64,000 nt of DNA, from positions 62,001 through 126,000 of the forward strand of contig JAFEBO010000008.1 of assembly GCA_018242625.1 (NCBI GenBank). The letters run 5' to 3'. The notes below the pieces were generated by a model. That model saw only the letters and a program-made list of their open reading frames with translations, searched no databases and was not told where the DNA came from. The first letter of the stretch is position 1. Each line of letters opens with the position of its first letter. Both the position numbers and the translations under genes were made by a program. Shown one piece after another: positions 26,220-35,424 of the stretch. The DNA comes from Planctomycetota bacterium. GTDB lineage: Bacteria > Planctomycetota > Phycisphaerae > Phycisphaerales > UBA1924.

Positions 26220-26828
26220 ATGAAGTACATGGCGTTGGTGAGCGCGATGGCGCTCGGCTCTTCTTGCTTTGGCATGATCGTCGGGACGACCGGCGCCGCC
26301 ACCCTTGTTTCCCCGCCGGCCTCACTGGCTTCGGGCGTCTTTGCGAGCAGCACTCAGGCCTTTGCGATCAACGAAAAGCAGGGCGTCCTCTTCAACGGGG
26401 TGATCGACAAATACCTTCCGATCATCGGCCTTGCTTACACGGCCTCCTCCGCAACACCGGTCGCCCCCGGGCCGCGGTGGGTCAACAGCCACATCATCCA
26501 CTTCGATAACCGATTCCAGCCGCAGGCCGGCCCGGTGACCGGGACTGTTACCTTCGACAAAGTGATCATCGGTGTGAATTTCACCCGTCCGCGTCTGGAC
26601 GCCAGCGATGCGGCGCTGGGCAACCCCGGAACCATCTATCCCTTCGGATGGGCCAACCGCGGATTCAGCACCGTGATCGATACGTTCACGGTGGTCAATC
26701 CCTTCACCATCCGCTTTACTCTCGCCAACACTCAGGAAATGGACGAAATACGCGTTCTTACTCTCCCGGGTCCGGGCTCGCTCGCGACGGCCGGAGCGAT
26801 GCTCGTTCTGCGGCGGCGGCGGCGATAA
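26220..26828 (+). CDS. Small secreted protein with PEP-CTERM-like tail
   Basis: A 202-residue exported protein of unknown function. The ATG at 26220 follows GGAG by eight bases. The N-terminus MKYMALVSAMALGSSCFGMIVG is a signal peptide. The mature part is a beta-type domain. The end is LPGPGSLATAGAMLVL followed by RRRRR, a PEP-CTERM-like layout in which the PEP motif is PGPG. It stands alone on the plus strand between the divergently oriented nfeD gene (153 bases away) and the convergent Nudix gene, whose stop lies only six bases beyond its own. No family could be named. Confidence 0.75.
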   Translation: MKYMALVSAMALGSSCFGMIVGTTGAATLVSPPASLASGVFASSTQAFAINEKQGVLFNGVIDKYLPIIGLAYTASSATPVAPGPRWVNSHIIHFDNRFQPQAGPVTGTVTFDKVIIGVNFTRPRLDASDAALGNPGTIYPFGWANRGFSTVIDTFTVVNPFTIRFTLANTQEMDEIRVLTLPGPGSLATAGAMLVLRRRRR

Positions 26829-26834
26829 AGATCT

Positions 26835-27395
26835 TCAGAGCGGCGGCGTTTCCTGCTGCACACTCCAGGTGAGTTTCTCGCCGCGCTCGCCGGAGCATTC
26901 GATGTGCACGGCGAAATAGCCGGGCCTGCCGCCCTCCCGCCGAGGTTCGTTCTTCCACACGAGGGGCCAGATGATGTTCCGATCCGAGTCTGGAATCGGG
27001 AGTGACTCGATCTGGTCTTTCCTGTACCAGTCGAGCCGTCCTTCGGGCATGTCCCGGGGTTCGACCCAGACCGGACCGAGCACGCGGTAGTAAAAGAGCA
27101 GCCAGTGCCCCCTGCCTTCGAACGAACTTTCGCTGATCAGGCCGGTCAGGTGCAGCCGCTCGATGGGAACATGGATGCCGGCCTCCTCCTCGATCTCCCT
27201 TTGCGCGCAGCGGGCGGGCGACTCTCCCTTCGCGACGTCCAGCTTGCCGCCAATCGGAGAGACCAGGCCCTGATTGGGCGCTTTGGCTCTCTTGAGAAGC
27301 AGCAGCCGGCCGTCCTTGTCGCGGAGGTCGCACAGGCAGGCGAGGCGGTAGGGGAGCGAGCCGGGGCCGGCGGAATTGACAGCGGAGTCGGGCAT
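26835..27395 (-). CDS. Nudix hydrolase
   Basis: A 186-residue Nudix protein, expected to hydrolyse a nucleoside diphosphate linked to another group. The Nudix box is GGKLDVAKGE, seven residues, then REIEEEAGI. The catalytic REUxEExGU part is intact, but the spacing from Gly to the first Glu is two residues longer than the usual GX5E. The opening PYRLACLCDLRDKDGRLLLLKR resembles 8-oxo-dGTPase-like Nudix proteins that begin with a strand reading out the substrate. The substrate is not predictable. It converges with the small secreted protein and diverges from murC. Confidence 0.87.
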   Translation of the reverse strand: MPDSAVNSAGPGSLPYRLACLCDLRDKDGRLLLLKRAKAPNQGLVSPIGGKLDVAKGESPARCAQREIEEEAGIHVPIERLHLTGLISESSFEGRGHWLLFYYRVLGPVWVEPRDMPEGRLDWYRKDQIESLPIPDSDRNIIWPLVWKNEPRREGGRPGYFAVHIECSGERGEKLTWSVQQETPPL

Positions 27396-27618
27396 CCCGG
27401 AGGATAGAAGCGGCTTGCTCAGGGCGCGAATGAGCGGGTTCGAAATGAGGGGGGGTCACTTCTGTCCCCGATGGCTCAAGACTGCCGATACCGCCACCAT
27501 GTCGAGCCTTTCCGTGTCGTCACTTTCCAGCGCGTCCGGCGCGCCGAACTTGCCCCTTACACTGACCCACGCTTTCGTGCCGCAAGGGGTCCGAGCCCAG
27601 GTGCGATCGGGTGTGACC

Positions 27619-29154
27619 ATGAAGTTTGTCGCCGCTCACGATCAGCCCGCCGACCGTCGCTCCTTCGAAGTCGCGGGGAAACACCTCTATCTGATCGGGA
27701 TCGGCGGGTGCGGCATGAGCGGGCTTGCCCGGATGCTCCGGCACCGGGGAGCGCTGGTCAGCGGCTCGGACATGAATCAGACCGAAGTCACACAAGCTCT
27801 TTCCTGTGAAGGAGTTGTGATTGGCTATCAGCAGACGAGAGAGGCATTGCCCGACCGCTGCGACCTGGTGATTGCCTCCGCCGCCGTGCGGCCGGATCAT
27901 CCGCAGGTGCTGGCGGCGGAAGAACGCGGGATCCAAGTTCTCTTTTACGCCGAAGCCCTGGGCCTCTCCATGCTCGGGCGCACCGGCATTTCGATCGCCG
28001 GCACCCACGGCAAGAGCAGCACCACCGCCATGCTCGGATGTGCTTTGACCGATGCGGGGCTCGATCCGACCGTAATCGTGGGCGCCACCTGCTCGCAGCT
28101 TGCGACGGGCACGCTCGGCACGGTGGACCGTCCGAGCGGGGCTCAGATTTCGGGTTTCCGTCTCGGCAGCGACAAGATTCCGGCCGGGCCGATGAAGGAT
28201 CGGCCGGGCCTGCTGCTTGCAGAGTCCTGCGAGTTCAACCGCAGCTTCCACAACCTCCATCCGACCATCGCCAGCATCAGCAGCGTCGAGGCCGACCACC
28301 TCGACATCTACGGCTCGCTCGAGGCCGTCATCGAGAGCTTCCACGAGTTCGCGCGGCTGCTCCCCCCGGCCAACCAGGGGGGTCGGCTTCTGATCGCACA
28401 CGACGGCGCGCACCGGCGGGAAGTCACCGCGGGACTGGACTGCGCGATCGAAACGATCGGATTTACGCCCAGCGCGGACTGGGTTGTTGCGTACAACCAG
28501 GAATCGCGCGAGGTCACGCTGACCCACGATGGAAAGCAGATCGCCGCTTGGGTCATGCGCCTCCCGGGCGCTCACAACGCCATCAACAGCGCGACGGCGA
28601 TGGCGCTCGCCGTGATGGTGGGGGCCGACCCCGCCCGTGTCGCGGCCTCGCTGGCGGCGTTTTCGGGGGTCGACCGGCGTAACCAGTTCCTGGGCGAGCG
28701 TGCTCTCGCGGGCGGGACCGTGCGTGTGTATGACGATTACGGCCACCATCCGACCGAGATCGACGCGACGCTCCGCGCGCTGCGATCCTTTGAAAAGCCG
28801 GAAAAGAGGGGCGGGCGACTTGTGTGCGTCTTCCAGCCGCACCAGCACTCACGCACCCGCCATCTGCTCGAAGAGTTCGCGCAGAGTTTCAGCGAGGCGG
28901 ACGTGGTGATCGTGCCGCACATCTACTTTGTGCGTGACAGCCAGGAAGAAAAGGCAAAGATCGGCGCGAGCGACCTTGTGGACCGGCTTCGCCAGCGCGG
29001 AGTGAAGGCCAAGCATGTCTACCCGTTCGATGCGATCGTCGAGGAACTCGAGACGATGTGCCGCCCGGGGGACCTGGTGGTGGTGATGGGGGCGGGCCCG
29101 GTGTACGAGGTCGGCCGCGGCTACCTTGCCGGAGCGTCCAGGGATAAGACATGA
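27619..29154 (+). CDS. murC: UDP-N-acetylmuramate--L-alanine ligase
   Basis: A 511-residue Mur ligase that adds L-alanine to UDP-MurNAc in the cytoplasm, using ATP. The N-terminal Rossmann motif is HLYLIGIGGCGMSGLARML. The P-loop is GTHGKSSTTAM, and the central domain has ESCEFNRSFHNLHP and EADHLDIYGS. The C-terminal domain reads DYGHHPTEIDATLRAL and FQPHQHSRTRHLL, all typical of MurC. I prefer ATG 27619, which leaves 18 residues before the Rossmann strand; ATG 27499 is in frame but adds a Ser-rich extension. The stop overlaps the murB start (ATGA). It opens a peptidoglycan cluster murC-murB-ddl, evidence that this planctomycete makes peptidoglycan. Confidence 0.93.
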   Translation: MKFVAAHDQPADRRSFEVAGKHLYLIGIGGCGMSGLARMLRHRGALVSGSDMNQTEVTQALSCEGVVIGYQQTREALPDRCDLVIASAAVRPDHPQVLAAEERGIQVLFYAEALGLSMLGRTGISIAGTHGKSSTTAMLGCALTDAGLDPTVIVGATCSQLATGTLGTVDRPSGAQISGFRLGSDKIPAGPMKDRPGLLLAESCEFNRSFHNLHPTIASISSVEADHLDIYGSLEAVIESFHEFARLLPPANQGGRLLIAHDGAHRREVTAGLDCAIETIGFTPSADWVVAYNQESREVTLTHDGKQIAAWVMRLPGAHNAINSATAMALAVMVGADPARVAASLAAFSGVDRRNQFLGERALAGGTVRVYDDYGHHPTEIDATLRALRSFEKPEKRGGRLVCVFQPHQHSRTRHLLEEFAQSFSEADVVIVPHIYFVRDSQEEKAKIGASDLVDRLRQRGVKAKHVYPFDAIVEELETMCRPGDLVVVMGAGPVYEVGRGYLAGASRDKT

Positions 29155-30089
29155 TCGTGGCGGAAGAGCTGGTCATCTCATCGCTCCCGCAGATTCCGAC
29201 CTGGTTTGGAATCGGAGGCGGTGCCGCAAGGTTTGCGGAGGTGTCGTCTCCCGCCCAGCTCCGGCGCGCGGTGGAGATCGATTCGCGATTGCGCGTGCTC
29301 GGCGATGGCGCCAACCTGCTGGTCGACGATGACGGCGTGGACGAACTCGTCATCGTCATGAAGGGCGAGTTTGCCGAGTGGACCGTCAACAGCTCGGCGG
29401 CCACCGTGCGCGTCGGCGCCGGCGCAAACCTCCCCAAGCTCATCAACGAGACCGTGCGGCTGGGGCTCGCGGGGCTCGAAACCCTCGGCGGAATTCCGGC
29501 CAGCATCGGCGGCGCACTGGTCATGAACGCCGGCGGGAAATTCGGCGAGATCGAGCAGTACGTGCTCCGAGTCTTCGGGATCTCGCGAGACGGACGCGAG
29601 GTCGTCCTGGAACGCAAAGACATTCCCTTCGGGTACAGGCGATCCGGGCTGGGCGAGTACCTGCTGACCGGCTGCGAACTGCAGCTGGCGCCCGAAGACC
29701 CGGCGGCAGTGCGCCGGCGCCAGAAGGAAGTCATGGCGTACAAAAAGGGCAGCCAGCCCATGGCCGAAAAATCGGCGGGCTGCACCTACAAGAACCCCAC
29801 GCTCGAGGATGATCTCCCCGAGCTCTTCGATGCAAACGGACGCGCCGGGCGCCGAATTCCCGCCGGGCTCCTGATCGATCGCGCGGGACTCAAGGGGTTG
29901 CGGGTGGGCGGGGCTCAGGTCAGCGATGTTCACGCCAACTTCTTTGTCACGCACCCCGGCGCAACCGCCCGGGACGTCATCGGCCTCATGAACGAAGTCG
30001 AGCGCCGGGTGATGGACCGCTTTGGTGTCCGGTTGACACGGGAGGTCGTCGTCTGGAGCCGAACGGAAGGCTCCGGAGGAACAAAATGA
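29151..30089 (+). CDS. murB: UDP-N-acetylenolpyruvoylglucosamine reductase
   Basis: A 312-residue FAD-dependent reductase completing UDP-MurNAc synthesis with NADPH. The FAD-binding segments are LRVLGDGANLLVDDDG and LETLGGIPASIGGALVMNAGG. FGYRRSGLG carries the conserved Tyr-Arg pair. The proton-donor position in SAGCTYKNP is Cys where E. coli MurB has Ser229, a change seen in many bacterial MurB proteins. The C-terminal GLRVGGAQVSDVHANFFV holds the last conserved region. The gene overlaps both neighbours by four bases (ATGA), implying translational coupling with murC and ddl. Confidence 0.94.
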   Translation: MIVAEELVISSLPQIPTWFGIGGGAARFAEVSSPAQLRRAVEIDSRLRVLGDGANLLVDDDGVDELVIVMKGEFAEWTVNSSAATVRVGAGANLPKLINETVRLGLAGLETLGGIPASIGGALVMNAGGKFGEIEQYVLRVFGISRDGREVVLERKDIPFGYRRSGLGEYLLTGCELQLAPEDPAAVRRRQKEVMAYKKGSQPMAEKSAGCTYKNPTLEDDLPELFDANGRAGRRIPAGLLIDRAGLKGLRVGGAQVSDVHANFFVTHPGATARDVIGLMNEVERRVMDRFGVRLTREVVVWSRTEGSGGTK

Positions 30090-31012
30090 AGCGGCAGGTG
30101 CTCGTACTCGGCGGCGGTCCCGATGCGGAACGCGAAGTCAGCCTCGTCAGCAGCAAATTCGTCTCCCAGGCGCTCGAGCGCTCCGGTGATTTCGATGTCT
30201 GTTACCAGGTCGTCGAGCGCCCCGACCTCGCCCAACTGCGCGGCCTGCCCGGTGATGTGGTTTTTCCCGTGCTGCACGGTGGCTGGGGCGAGGGCGGCGC
30301 TCTGCAGGACCTGCTCGATCTCGACGGCCGCCCGTACGTGGGCTGCCCCGCCTCGGCGGCCCGAATCGCCATGGACAAGGTGGCCACCAAGCTGATCGCC
30401 GCTCAGCTCGGAATCCCGACCCAACCGGCGACGGTCTTCAACGCCGGCGATCCGGTTTCCTGTTTTCCGATGCCTGTTGTTCTCAAGCCCGTTCAGGAAG
30501 GTTCGAGCGTCGGCGTGCACATCTGCAGGTCGGCAGAGGACTTCAAAGAGGCCGCCCGCAAAGTTCAGGAAGACATAAAAAAGCACCCCAACCGTGTCTA
30601 CATGATCGAGCGGGCCGTTCTGGGAGGAAGTGAGTTAACCGTCGGGGTTCTCGACGGTAAGCCATTGCCGCCCATAGAGATAAAGCCGACTGTTGCTTTC
30701 TACGACTACGAAGCCAAATACCATCGAAACGACACGAAGTACACGGTGGACCCGACCCTTCCCGCGGGCGTGGGAGCCCGAATTTCTGAGTTTGCCGCCC
30801 GGCTCTTTGCGGGTATTGGCGCACGCCATCTGGCGCGGGTGGACTTCCTGCTGGACCGCGAGGGCGGGGTTTGGCTGCTGGAAGTGAATACCATGCCCGG
30901 ATTCACCGACCATTCGCTTTTTCCGATGGCGGCGAACAGGCAAGGATTGCCGATGGAGAAGCTGTGCGCGAAGCTGGTTGAACTGGCCCTGAGGGATGCA
31001 AAGAGGCCCTGA
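30086..31012 (+). CDS. ddl: D-alanine--D-alanine ligase
   Basis: A 308-residue ATP-grasp enzyme that joins two D-alanines for the peptidoglycan stem peptide. It begins with GGGPDAEREVSLVSS, the family's N-terminal motif. VLHGGWGEGGALQDLLDLDG and VLKPVQEGSSVGVHI are the substrate and ATP-grasp segments. The metal-binding end reads LLEVNTMPGFTDHSLFPMAA. The length is normal. It overlaps murB by four bases and is followed 59 bases later by a candidate ftsQ, so murC-murB-ddl-ftsQ is a remnant of the classical dcw order. Confidence 0.95.
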   Translation: MKRQVLVLGGGPDAEREVSLVSSKFVSQALERSGDFDVCYQVVERPDLAQLRGLPGDVVFPVLHGGWGEGGALQDLLDLDGRPYVGCPASAARIAMDKVATKLIAAQLGIPTQPATVFNAGDPVSCFPMPVVLKPVQEGSSVGVHICRSAEDFKEAARKVQEDIKKHPNRVYMIERAVLGGSELTVGVLDGKPLPPIEIKPTVAFYDYEAKYHRNDTKYTVDPTLPAGVGARISEFAARLFAGIGARHLARVDFLLDREGGVWLLEVNTMPGFTDHSLFPMAANRQGLPMEKLCAKLVELALRDAKRP

Positions 31013-31071
31013 GCGGGCAACTCTCCACAGCGGAGGCGTGAAAAGCCGATTTCGGAGCGACGGATCGCCTG

Positions 31072-32085
31072 ATGATCGAGAATCCAACAGAAAACCCGGC
31101 TCCTCAAGTCACCGAGCTTGTCTCGCGGCCCCGCTTTGACTGGCGGGCGTTTTTCGCACATTTGACGACTTTTTTCAGCGTCGTGATCATCCTGGCGCTG
31201 GGCCTTGGCTTTCTGATCCTCCGCAAGCCGATTCGCGAGAAGGCCGAGCAGGTCGTTTCCCGTGAGCCGGCGCGCATCGTCTTCGAATGGCCCGTGATGG
31301 CGCAGAAGGATGCAAAGCCTTCGGCTCCCGCCAAGACATGGCTGGCGCCGCAGTTCCAGGAAGAACTTCTGACGCTGGCCACCAAGGCCGCCGGCGCCAA
31401 CCCGGATCCTCTCTCGCACGCTCCGCTTGATGCCATCGGATCCGCCCTTGAAAAGAGCGGCTGGTTCGACGGTCGGCCCACCGTCGCTCGCGTCGGTCAG
31501 TCCGAGATCGTCATCAAGGGTGCCTGGCGCATCCCGGCTGCGGTGGTGCGAGTCCCCGGCGCTGCGCCCGGTGAGGAAAAAGACCGGCTCATCAGCTGGG
31601 ACGGCAGACCGATGCCGGTGGAGTATCCGGCCGGCAGGTCCGGTTTGACGGCGCTGCTTGGTGTCGGCCAGCCTCCCGCAAAGGACGCTTCGGGCAACAT
31701 CGACTTCACCGCGGCGTGGCCGGGCGATGACGCGGCGGCCGGTCTTGAACTCTTCCGCCTGATCGCCGGCCAGCCATGGCACACACAGGTTGCCGCGATC
31801 GATGTGGGCGGTTTCAACCAGGACAAGCAGCTTTCCATCTCCACGACCTATTCCACGCGGCTCATCTGGGGTGGCCGGCCGAGCAAGCCGCTGACCGGAG
31901 AGTGCTCGACGGCGGCGAAGCTCGCGAAGATTTCGGAGCTCAACGCCGTCGCCAAGCGCATCGATGCGGGCCATTCTGAAATCGAGCTTTGGTGGCCGAT
32001 CAATAAGCCGCTCGAGATCGACCGCAGCGCCAGCGCAGAGCAGAAGCTGAACACCACCGCAAGCGCCGAGCCCGCGCGCCACTGA
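31072..32085 (+). CDS. Single-pass membrane protein, candidate FtsQ/DivIB
   Basis: A 337-residue protein with a short cytoplasmic N-terminus and one transmembrane helix at about 30-51 (LTTFFSVVIILALGLGFLIL). A large extracytoplasmic part follows. Within it, LDAIGSALEKSGWFDGRPTVARVGQSEIVIKGAWRIPAAVVR resembles the FtsQ/POTRA pattern of a short helix, the partner-site loop, then a strand ending in an ER-x-P-x-A-like motif. Its position directly after ddl is where ftsQ sits in many dcw clusters. Overall similarity is weak, so the FtsQ call is inference from topology and context. The C-terminal Thr/Ser/Ala tail is non-conserved. Confidence 0.55.
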   Translation: MIENPTENPAPQVTELVSRPRFDWRAFFAHLTTFFSVVIILALGLGFLILRKPIREKAEQVVSREPARIVFEWPVMAQKDAKPSAPAKTWLAPQFQEELLTLATKAAGANPDPLSHAPLDAIGSALEKSGWFDGRPTVARVGQSEIVIKGAWRIPAAVVRVPGAAPGEEKDRLISWDGRPMPVEYPAGRSGLTALLGVGQPPAKDASGNIDFTAAWPGDDAAAGLELFRLIAGQPWHTQVAAIDVGGFNQDKQLSISTTYSTRLIWGGRPSKPLTGECSTAAKLAKISELNAVAKRIDAGHSEIELWWPINKPLEIDRSASAEQKLNTTASAEPARH

Positions 32086-32104
32086 GCCCGCGAAAGATCC
32101 CGTC

Positions 32105-33067
32105 ATGTCCGAGCTTGGGCAGTCATTTCCGCCGCAACCGGATCCGGCCGCCGATCAACCCGCGCCGGCCCCGCCCGAGCAGCCGGAGCCGGCGAAACGC
32201 CGTCGGCGTCCGATCGAATGGCTCCGGTCCGAACTGGCGATTTTTTCTGGCACCGAAACGGATCGCTGGGCGCACAGGCGGGGGGAGCCGCGCACCTTCG
32301 CGTTTCTCTGGGCGATTTTCCTCATGCTCAGCTCCATCATCGCGCTGGGCGTCGTTCTGGCCGGCGGGATCATTTCGCTGGATGCCTACCAGCCACTCTC
32401 GCGCGGGCTGCTCATCACGCTCACGGTGGGAGTGCTTGTCTTCTGGCCGGTCATCCGCCTGAGCCAGGAAAGTCCCGAGGAACTTTCCACCGTCGCGGTT
32501 CTGAAGGATCTCGCGATCGTCCTGATCCCGATGCAGGCCGTGGTCTGGCCTCAGATGTACCTGGCGCGCTGGAACATCGACGTCGTCGCCGCGACTTCTG
32601 CCGCGATTACGGCCTGGGCGCTTCTCGTGGGCGGGCTCCTCGCGATTGCCATACGTCCGTCTTCCCGCTACCGCACGGGCTGGATGGTGGTGTTCCTCGG
32701 GCTGGCCTTCGCCGGCGTCGCGATCTCGGTTGTCTCCGGTGCCGCCTCGGCGGACGTGACGCGACCGCTGCGGAGCGGTGCCGCTCCGGCGCTGGTGCTG
32801 GCGAGCGGAGTCGGGCTGGTCGCCGATATCGCGGCCGATCGAAGCTGGGCCGGCACGTGGGCCATGGTCTATCCCGCGCACTGGTATGCGATCGCGGTGA
32901 CGCTCGCGGCCGCATCGATCGCGTGGATCACCGCGCTCGCGGTCTGCCGAACCGGCGCCATGCACGAATATCATTCCGACGAGCCGGCGCTCGACGCGAT
33001 TCCGGCCGGAATCACGACGGGAAATATTGAAGAGAGCGCGACCCGCGGCGATAGTATTCGCGAATGA
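32105..33067 (+). CDS. Multi-pass membrane protein of unknown function
   Basis: A 320-residue protein I cannot assign. The first 60 residues are Pro/Glu/Arg-rich and cytoplasmic in character. About seven hydrophobic segments then follow, for instance FAFLWAIFLMLSSIIALGVV, GLLITLTVGVLVFWPVI and GWMVVFLGLAFAGVAISVVS. The C-terminal 45 residues are polar. It begins 19 bases after the candidate ftsQ and is followed 39 bases later by greA, so it is probably co-transcribed with the cell-wall genes. A role in envelope biology is only suggested by position. Confidence 0.75.
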   Translation: MSELGQSFPPQPDPAADQPAPAPPEQPEPAKRRRRPIEWLRSELAIFSGTETDRWAHRRGEPRTFAFLWAIFLMLSSIIALGVVLAGGIISLDAYQPLSRGLLITLTVGVLVFWPVIRLSQESPEELSTVAVLKDLAIVLIPMQAVVWPQMYLARWNIDVVAATSAAITAWALLVGGLLAIAIRPSSRYRTGWMVVFLGLAFAGVAISVVSGAASADVTRPLRSGAAPALVLASGVGLVADIAADRSWAGTWAMVYPAHWYAIAVTLAAASIAWITALAVCRTGAMHEYHSDEPALDAIPAGITTGNIEESATRGDSIRE

Positions 33068-33106
33068 AAGCTGGTCCCGCCGGACCGCGCGGATAAGGGA
33101 ATCGCA

Positions 33107-33571
33107 ATGGAACTGCTGAGCAAGAGCGAAAAAACCCAGTTGGAGCAGCGCCTGGCCGACCTCGTCGCCAACCGGGCCGTCATCTCCAAGCGCATCGCCG
33201 AGGCCCGGGAACTGGGAGACCTCAAGGAAAACGGCGATTACCACGCCGCCCGCGAGCAGCAGGGAATCGAAGAAGCCGAGATCCGGCGCCTCGAGCAGCG
33301 TCTCGCGCAGGTCCGTGTGGTCGACGAGTCGATGCAGAAGGCGGCGGGGGGAACCGTCTTTATCGGCAGCACGGTCCGCATGAAGGACCTCGATGACGAC
33401 GACGTTGACACCTACAAGCTGGTCGGCGAGGCATCCGGCGCTGTGGATTTTGTTGAAGTCACGGCGAGCAGCCCGATGGGCGAGGCGATGATGAAGGCGC
33501 GTGTCGGCGATGTCATCCGCGTCAGCGCGCCGCGCGGGACCAAGCGATTCGAGATCCTGGAGATCTCCTGA
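33107..33571 (+). CDS. greA: Transcription elongation factor GreA
   Basis: A 154-residue Gre factor that rescues backtracked RNA polymerase by stimulating transcript cleavage. The N-terminal coiled coil carries the acidic tip loop LGDLKENGDYHAAREQQG, whose Asp and Glu reach the polymerase active site. The C-terminal FKBP-like domain includes GSTVRMKDLDDDDVDTYKLVG and ASSPMGEAMMKARVGDVI. Length and layout are normal. The ATG at 33107 follows AAGGGAAT. It converges with the LOG-family gene: only three bases separate the two stop codons. Confidence 0.94.
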   Translation: MELLSKSEKTQLEQRLADLVANRAVISKRIAEARELGDLKENGDYHAAREQQGIEEAEIRRLEQRLAQVRVVDESMQKAAGGTVFIGSTVRMKDLDDDDVDTYKLVGEASGAVDFVEVTASSPMGEAMMKARVGDVIRVSAPRGTKRFEILEIS

Positions 33572-33574
33572 TCG

Positions 33575-34483
33575 CTAGCGCTCGCCCAGCAGCCACGAGC
33601 GCTTCGGTGCTTTCTTCCGCCGGTCCACGCTCGCCTCGACGCCCCGCCAGAGCAGCGATTCGACCTCCGAGGCCGAGTCGGTGACGGAGAAAAGATCCAG
33701 ATCTTCCCTGTTGATGGTGCGCCCGTCGATCAGCCGGCAGTGCATGAAATCGATCAGGGGCTCCCAGTAGTCGCGCCCGACGAGTATCAGCGGAAAGCCT
33801 TCCACTTTTTTCGTCTGGATCAGCACCAGCACTTCGAAGAGTTCGTCCAGCGTGCCGAACCCTCCCGGCATGATCACAAAGCCGTACGAGTACTTGACCA
33901 GCATCACCTTTCGCACGAAGAAGTACCGGAATTCCACGAAGCGGTCGACGTACGGATTGGGCTTCTGCTCGTGAGGCAGGATGATGTTGCAGCCGATGCT
34001 CCGGCCGCCGGCCTCCTTCGCGCCGCGATTGGCCGCTTCCATGATCCCCGGGCCGCCCCCGGTCATTGTGGTAAACCCCATCCGCGCAAGCGTCGCGCCG
34101 ACTTCCACGGCCAGCTTGTAGTACTTGTGGTCGGGCTCGAACCGCGCCGAACCGAAAACAGTGACGCAAGGCCCCACAAAGTGCAGCGCTCTGAAACCGC
34201 GCAGAAACTCCGCCGAGATCCGGAAAAGCCGGACCAACTCCGCCGTTCGGCTGTTGGGACCCTCCAGGAAGTCCCGCGCATCCTTGATCGATGAGCCTTT
34301 TCCCCAGGCCGGTCCGGTCGCGGGAGGAGCATCGAGCGGCGGATGGGCCAGGGGTGACCGGACGGGCGGGCAGTGGGGGAGCGGGCCGGACCGGACCGGG
34401 CCCGCAAAGGTCGGACCGGGCCCCGCCGTGTTATTGGACGGGCTCGGGAATGGTGCGGACTTCGATTTGGGGTCGTGGAACAT
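33575..34483 (-). CDS. LOG-family (TIGR00730) Rossmann-fold protein
   Basis: A 302-residue protein of the LOG / lysine-decarboxylase-like family, whose studied members act as cytokinin riboside 5'-monophosphate phosphoribohydrolases or nucleotide 5'-monophosphate nucleosidases. The two signature motifs are GGGPGIMEAANRGAKEAGG and PGGFGTLDELFEVL, which bind the phosphate and hold the catalytic residues. About 65 N-terminal Pro/Ser-rich residues precede the domain. The start at 34483 is supported by GGAG seven bases upstream. The natural substrate is unknown. It is transcribed away from the prepilin-like gene, with 79 bases between them. Confidence 0.88.
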   Translation of the reverse strand: MFHDPKSKSAPFPSPSNNTAGPGPTFAGPVRSGPLPHCPPVRSPLAHPPLDAPPATGPAWGKGSSIKDARDFLEGPNSRTAELVRLFRISAEFLRGFRALHFVGPCVTVFGSARFEPDHKYYKLAVEVGATLARMGFTTMTGGGPGIMEAANRGAKEAGGRSIGCNIILPHEQKPNPYVDRFVEFRYFFVRKVMLVKYSYGFVIMPGGFGTLDELFEVLVLIQTKKVEGFPLILVGRDYWEPLIDFMHCRLIDGRTINREDLDLFSVTDSASEVESLLWRGVEASVDRRKKAPKRSWLLGER

Positions 34484-34526
34484 TCGTTTCTCCGGCGCAA
34501 TGTAGCGAAAGACGCGAACGGGAGGC

Positions 34527-34555
34527 TTGCCCCGCGGCGTAGGGTGGGGTATCGT
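34527..34555 (+). promoter_or_regulatory. Candidate sigma70 promoter of prepilin-like gene (leaderless)
   Basis: TTGCCC (34527-34532), a 17-base spacer and TATCGT (34550-34555) end seven bases before the ATG. No Shine-Dalgarno is present, so initiation on a leaderless transcript is likely. Confidence 0.45.
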
Positions 34556-34562
34556 GTTGATA

Positions 34563-35411
34563 ATGGTTTCTCAATTTCGAGAAGCACGCCGATCCGCCCC
34601 GGCCCGCCGCCGCGGGCCCGCCTTTACTCTGATCGAGCTCCTCGTGGTCATCGCCATCATCGCCGTGCTGATCGGCATCCTGCTGCCGGCTCTGGGCAAG
34701 GCCCGCCAGTCCGCCCGGTCGCTCGTCTGTCTCAGCAATATCCGCCAGCTCGAAGTTGCTCACACCCTCTACGCCGACATCTACAAAGGAGCGTTTGTCG
34801 ACGCCGGTCTCGCCCACGGAGGCCCGCCCAACCTGGCTTCCGTCAAGGCATCCTGGATCAACACCCTCCGCCCCTTTTACGGCGGGACGCCCGCCGTCCG
34901 CTCCCCCGTCGACAAGAGCGATTACTGGGCGACATCGCAGGGCGGGCTCGATCCCGGATACACGCTCGATGAGTTCACCTCCCTGCTCGAAGCCGGAAAG
35001 ACCATCCCGCTGACCAAGCTCGCCCGCTGGACCAGCTACGGCCTCAACGACTGGCTCACCCGGAGCACCCGCCCCGGTCTGGATCCGAAGGAGCCCTTCG
35101 ACAACCTCAGCAAGATTGACTCGCCCTCAACGACGGTGCATTTCCTTCAGATGACACAGACGCAGACGGCCACGGCGCCGTACGCCAAGAGCGACCACGT
35201 GCACAGCGCCGAGTGGAGCGACGGGCCCCCGGGTTCAGCCCCGACCGTGGCCTCGACACAAGTCGACATCGCGGCCCACGGCGGGAAGAAGAACACCTGG
35301 AACGGCCTGGCCAACTACGGCTTTCTCGACGGGCACGCCGCCACGCTGCGTTTCCGTGATGTGTACACCGATTACGACCACAACCGGTTTTATCCGCCGG
35401 TGGCCAGATAG
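34563..35411 (+). CDS. Prepilin-like protein with type IV N-terminal methylation motif
   Basis: A 282-residue protein with the prepilin cleavage/methylation motif: an Arg-rich leader, then [20 protein letters not shown], cleaved after Gly by a prepilin peptidase. The rest is a pseudopilin-like body with a C-terminal [13 protein letters not shown] motif, common in the planctomycete families of H-x-DG-type prepilin-like proteins. Such proteins occur in large numbers in planctomycetes and their exact role, pseudopilus or surface fibre, is unsettled. I start at ATG 34563 because the promoter lies just before it. The next gene follows 13 bases after the stop and may be co-transcribed. Confidence 0.85.
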   Translation: MVSQFREARRSAPARRRGPAFTLIELLVVIAIIAVLIGILLPALGKARQSARSLVCLSNIRQLEVAHTLYADIYKGAFVDAGLAHGGPPNLASVKASWINTLRPFYGGTPAVRSPVDKSDYWATSQGGLDPGYTLDEFTSLLEAGKTIPLTKLARWTSYGLNDWLTRSTRPGLDPKEPFDNLSKIDSPSTTVHFLQMTQTQTATAPYAKSDHVHSAEWSDGPPGSAPTVASTQVDIAAHGGKKNTWNGLANYGFLDGHAATLRFRDVYTDYDHNRFYPPVAR

Positions 35412-35424
35412 GGGACCCACGCTC

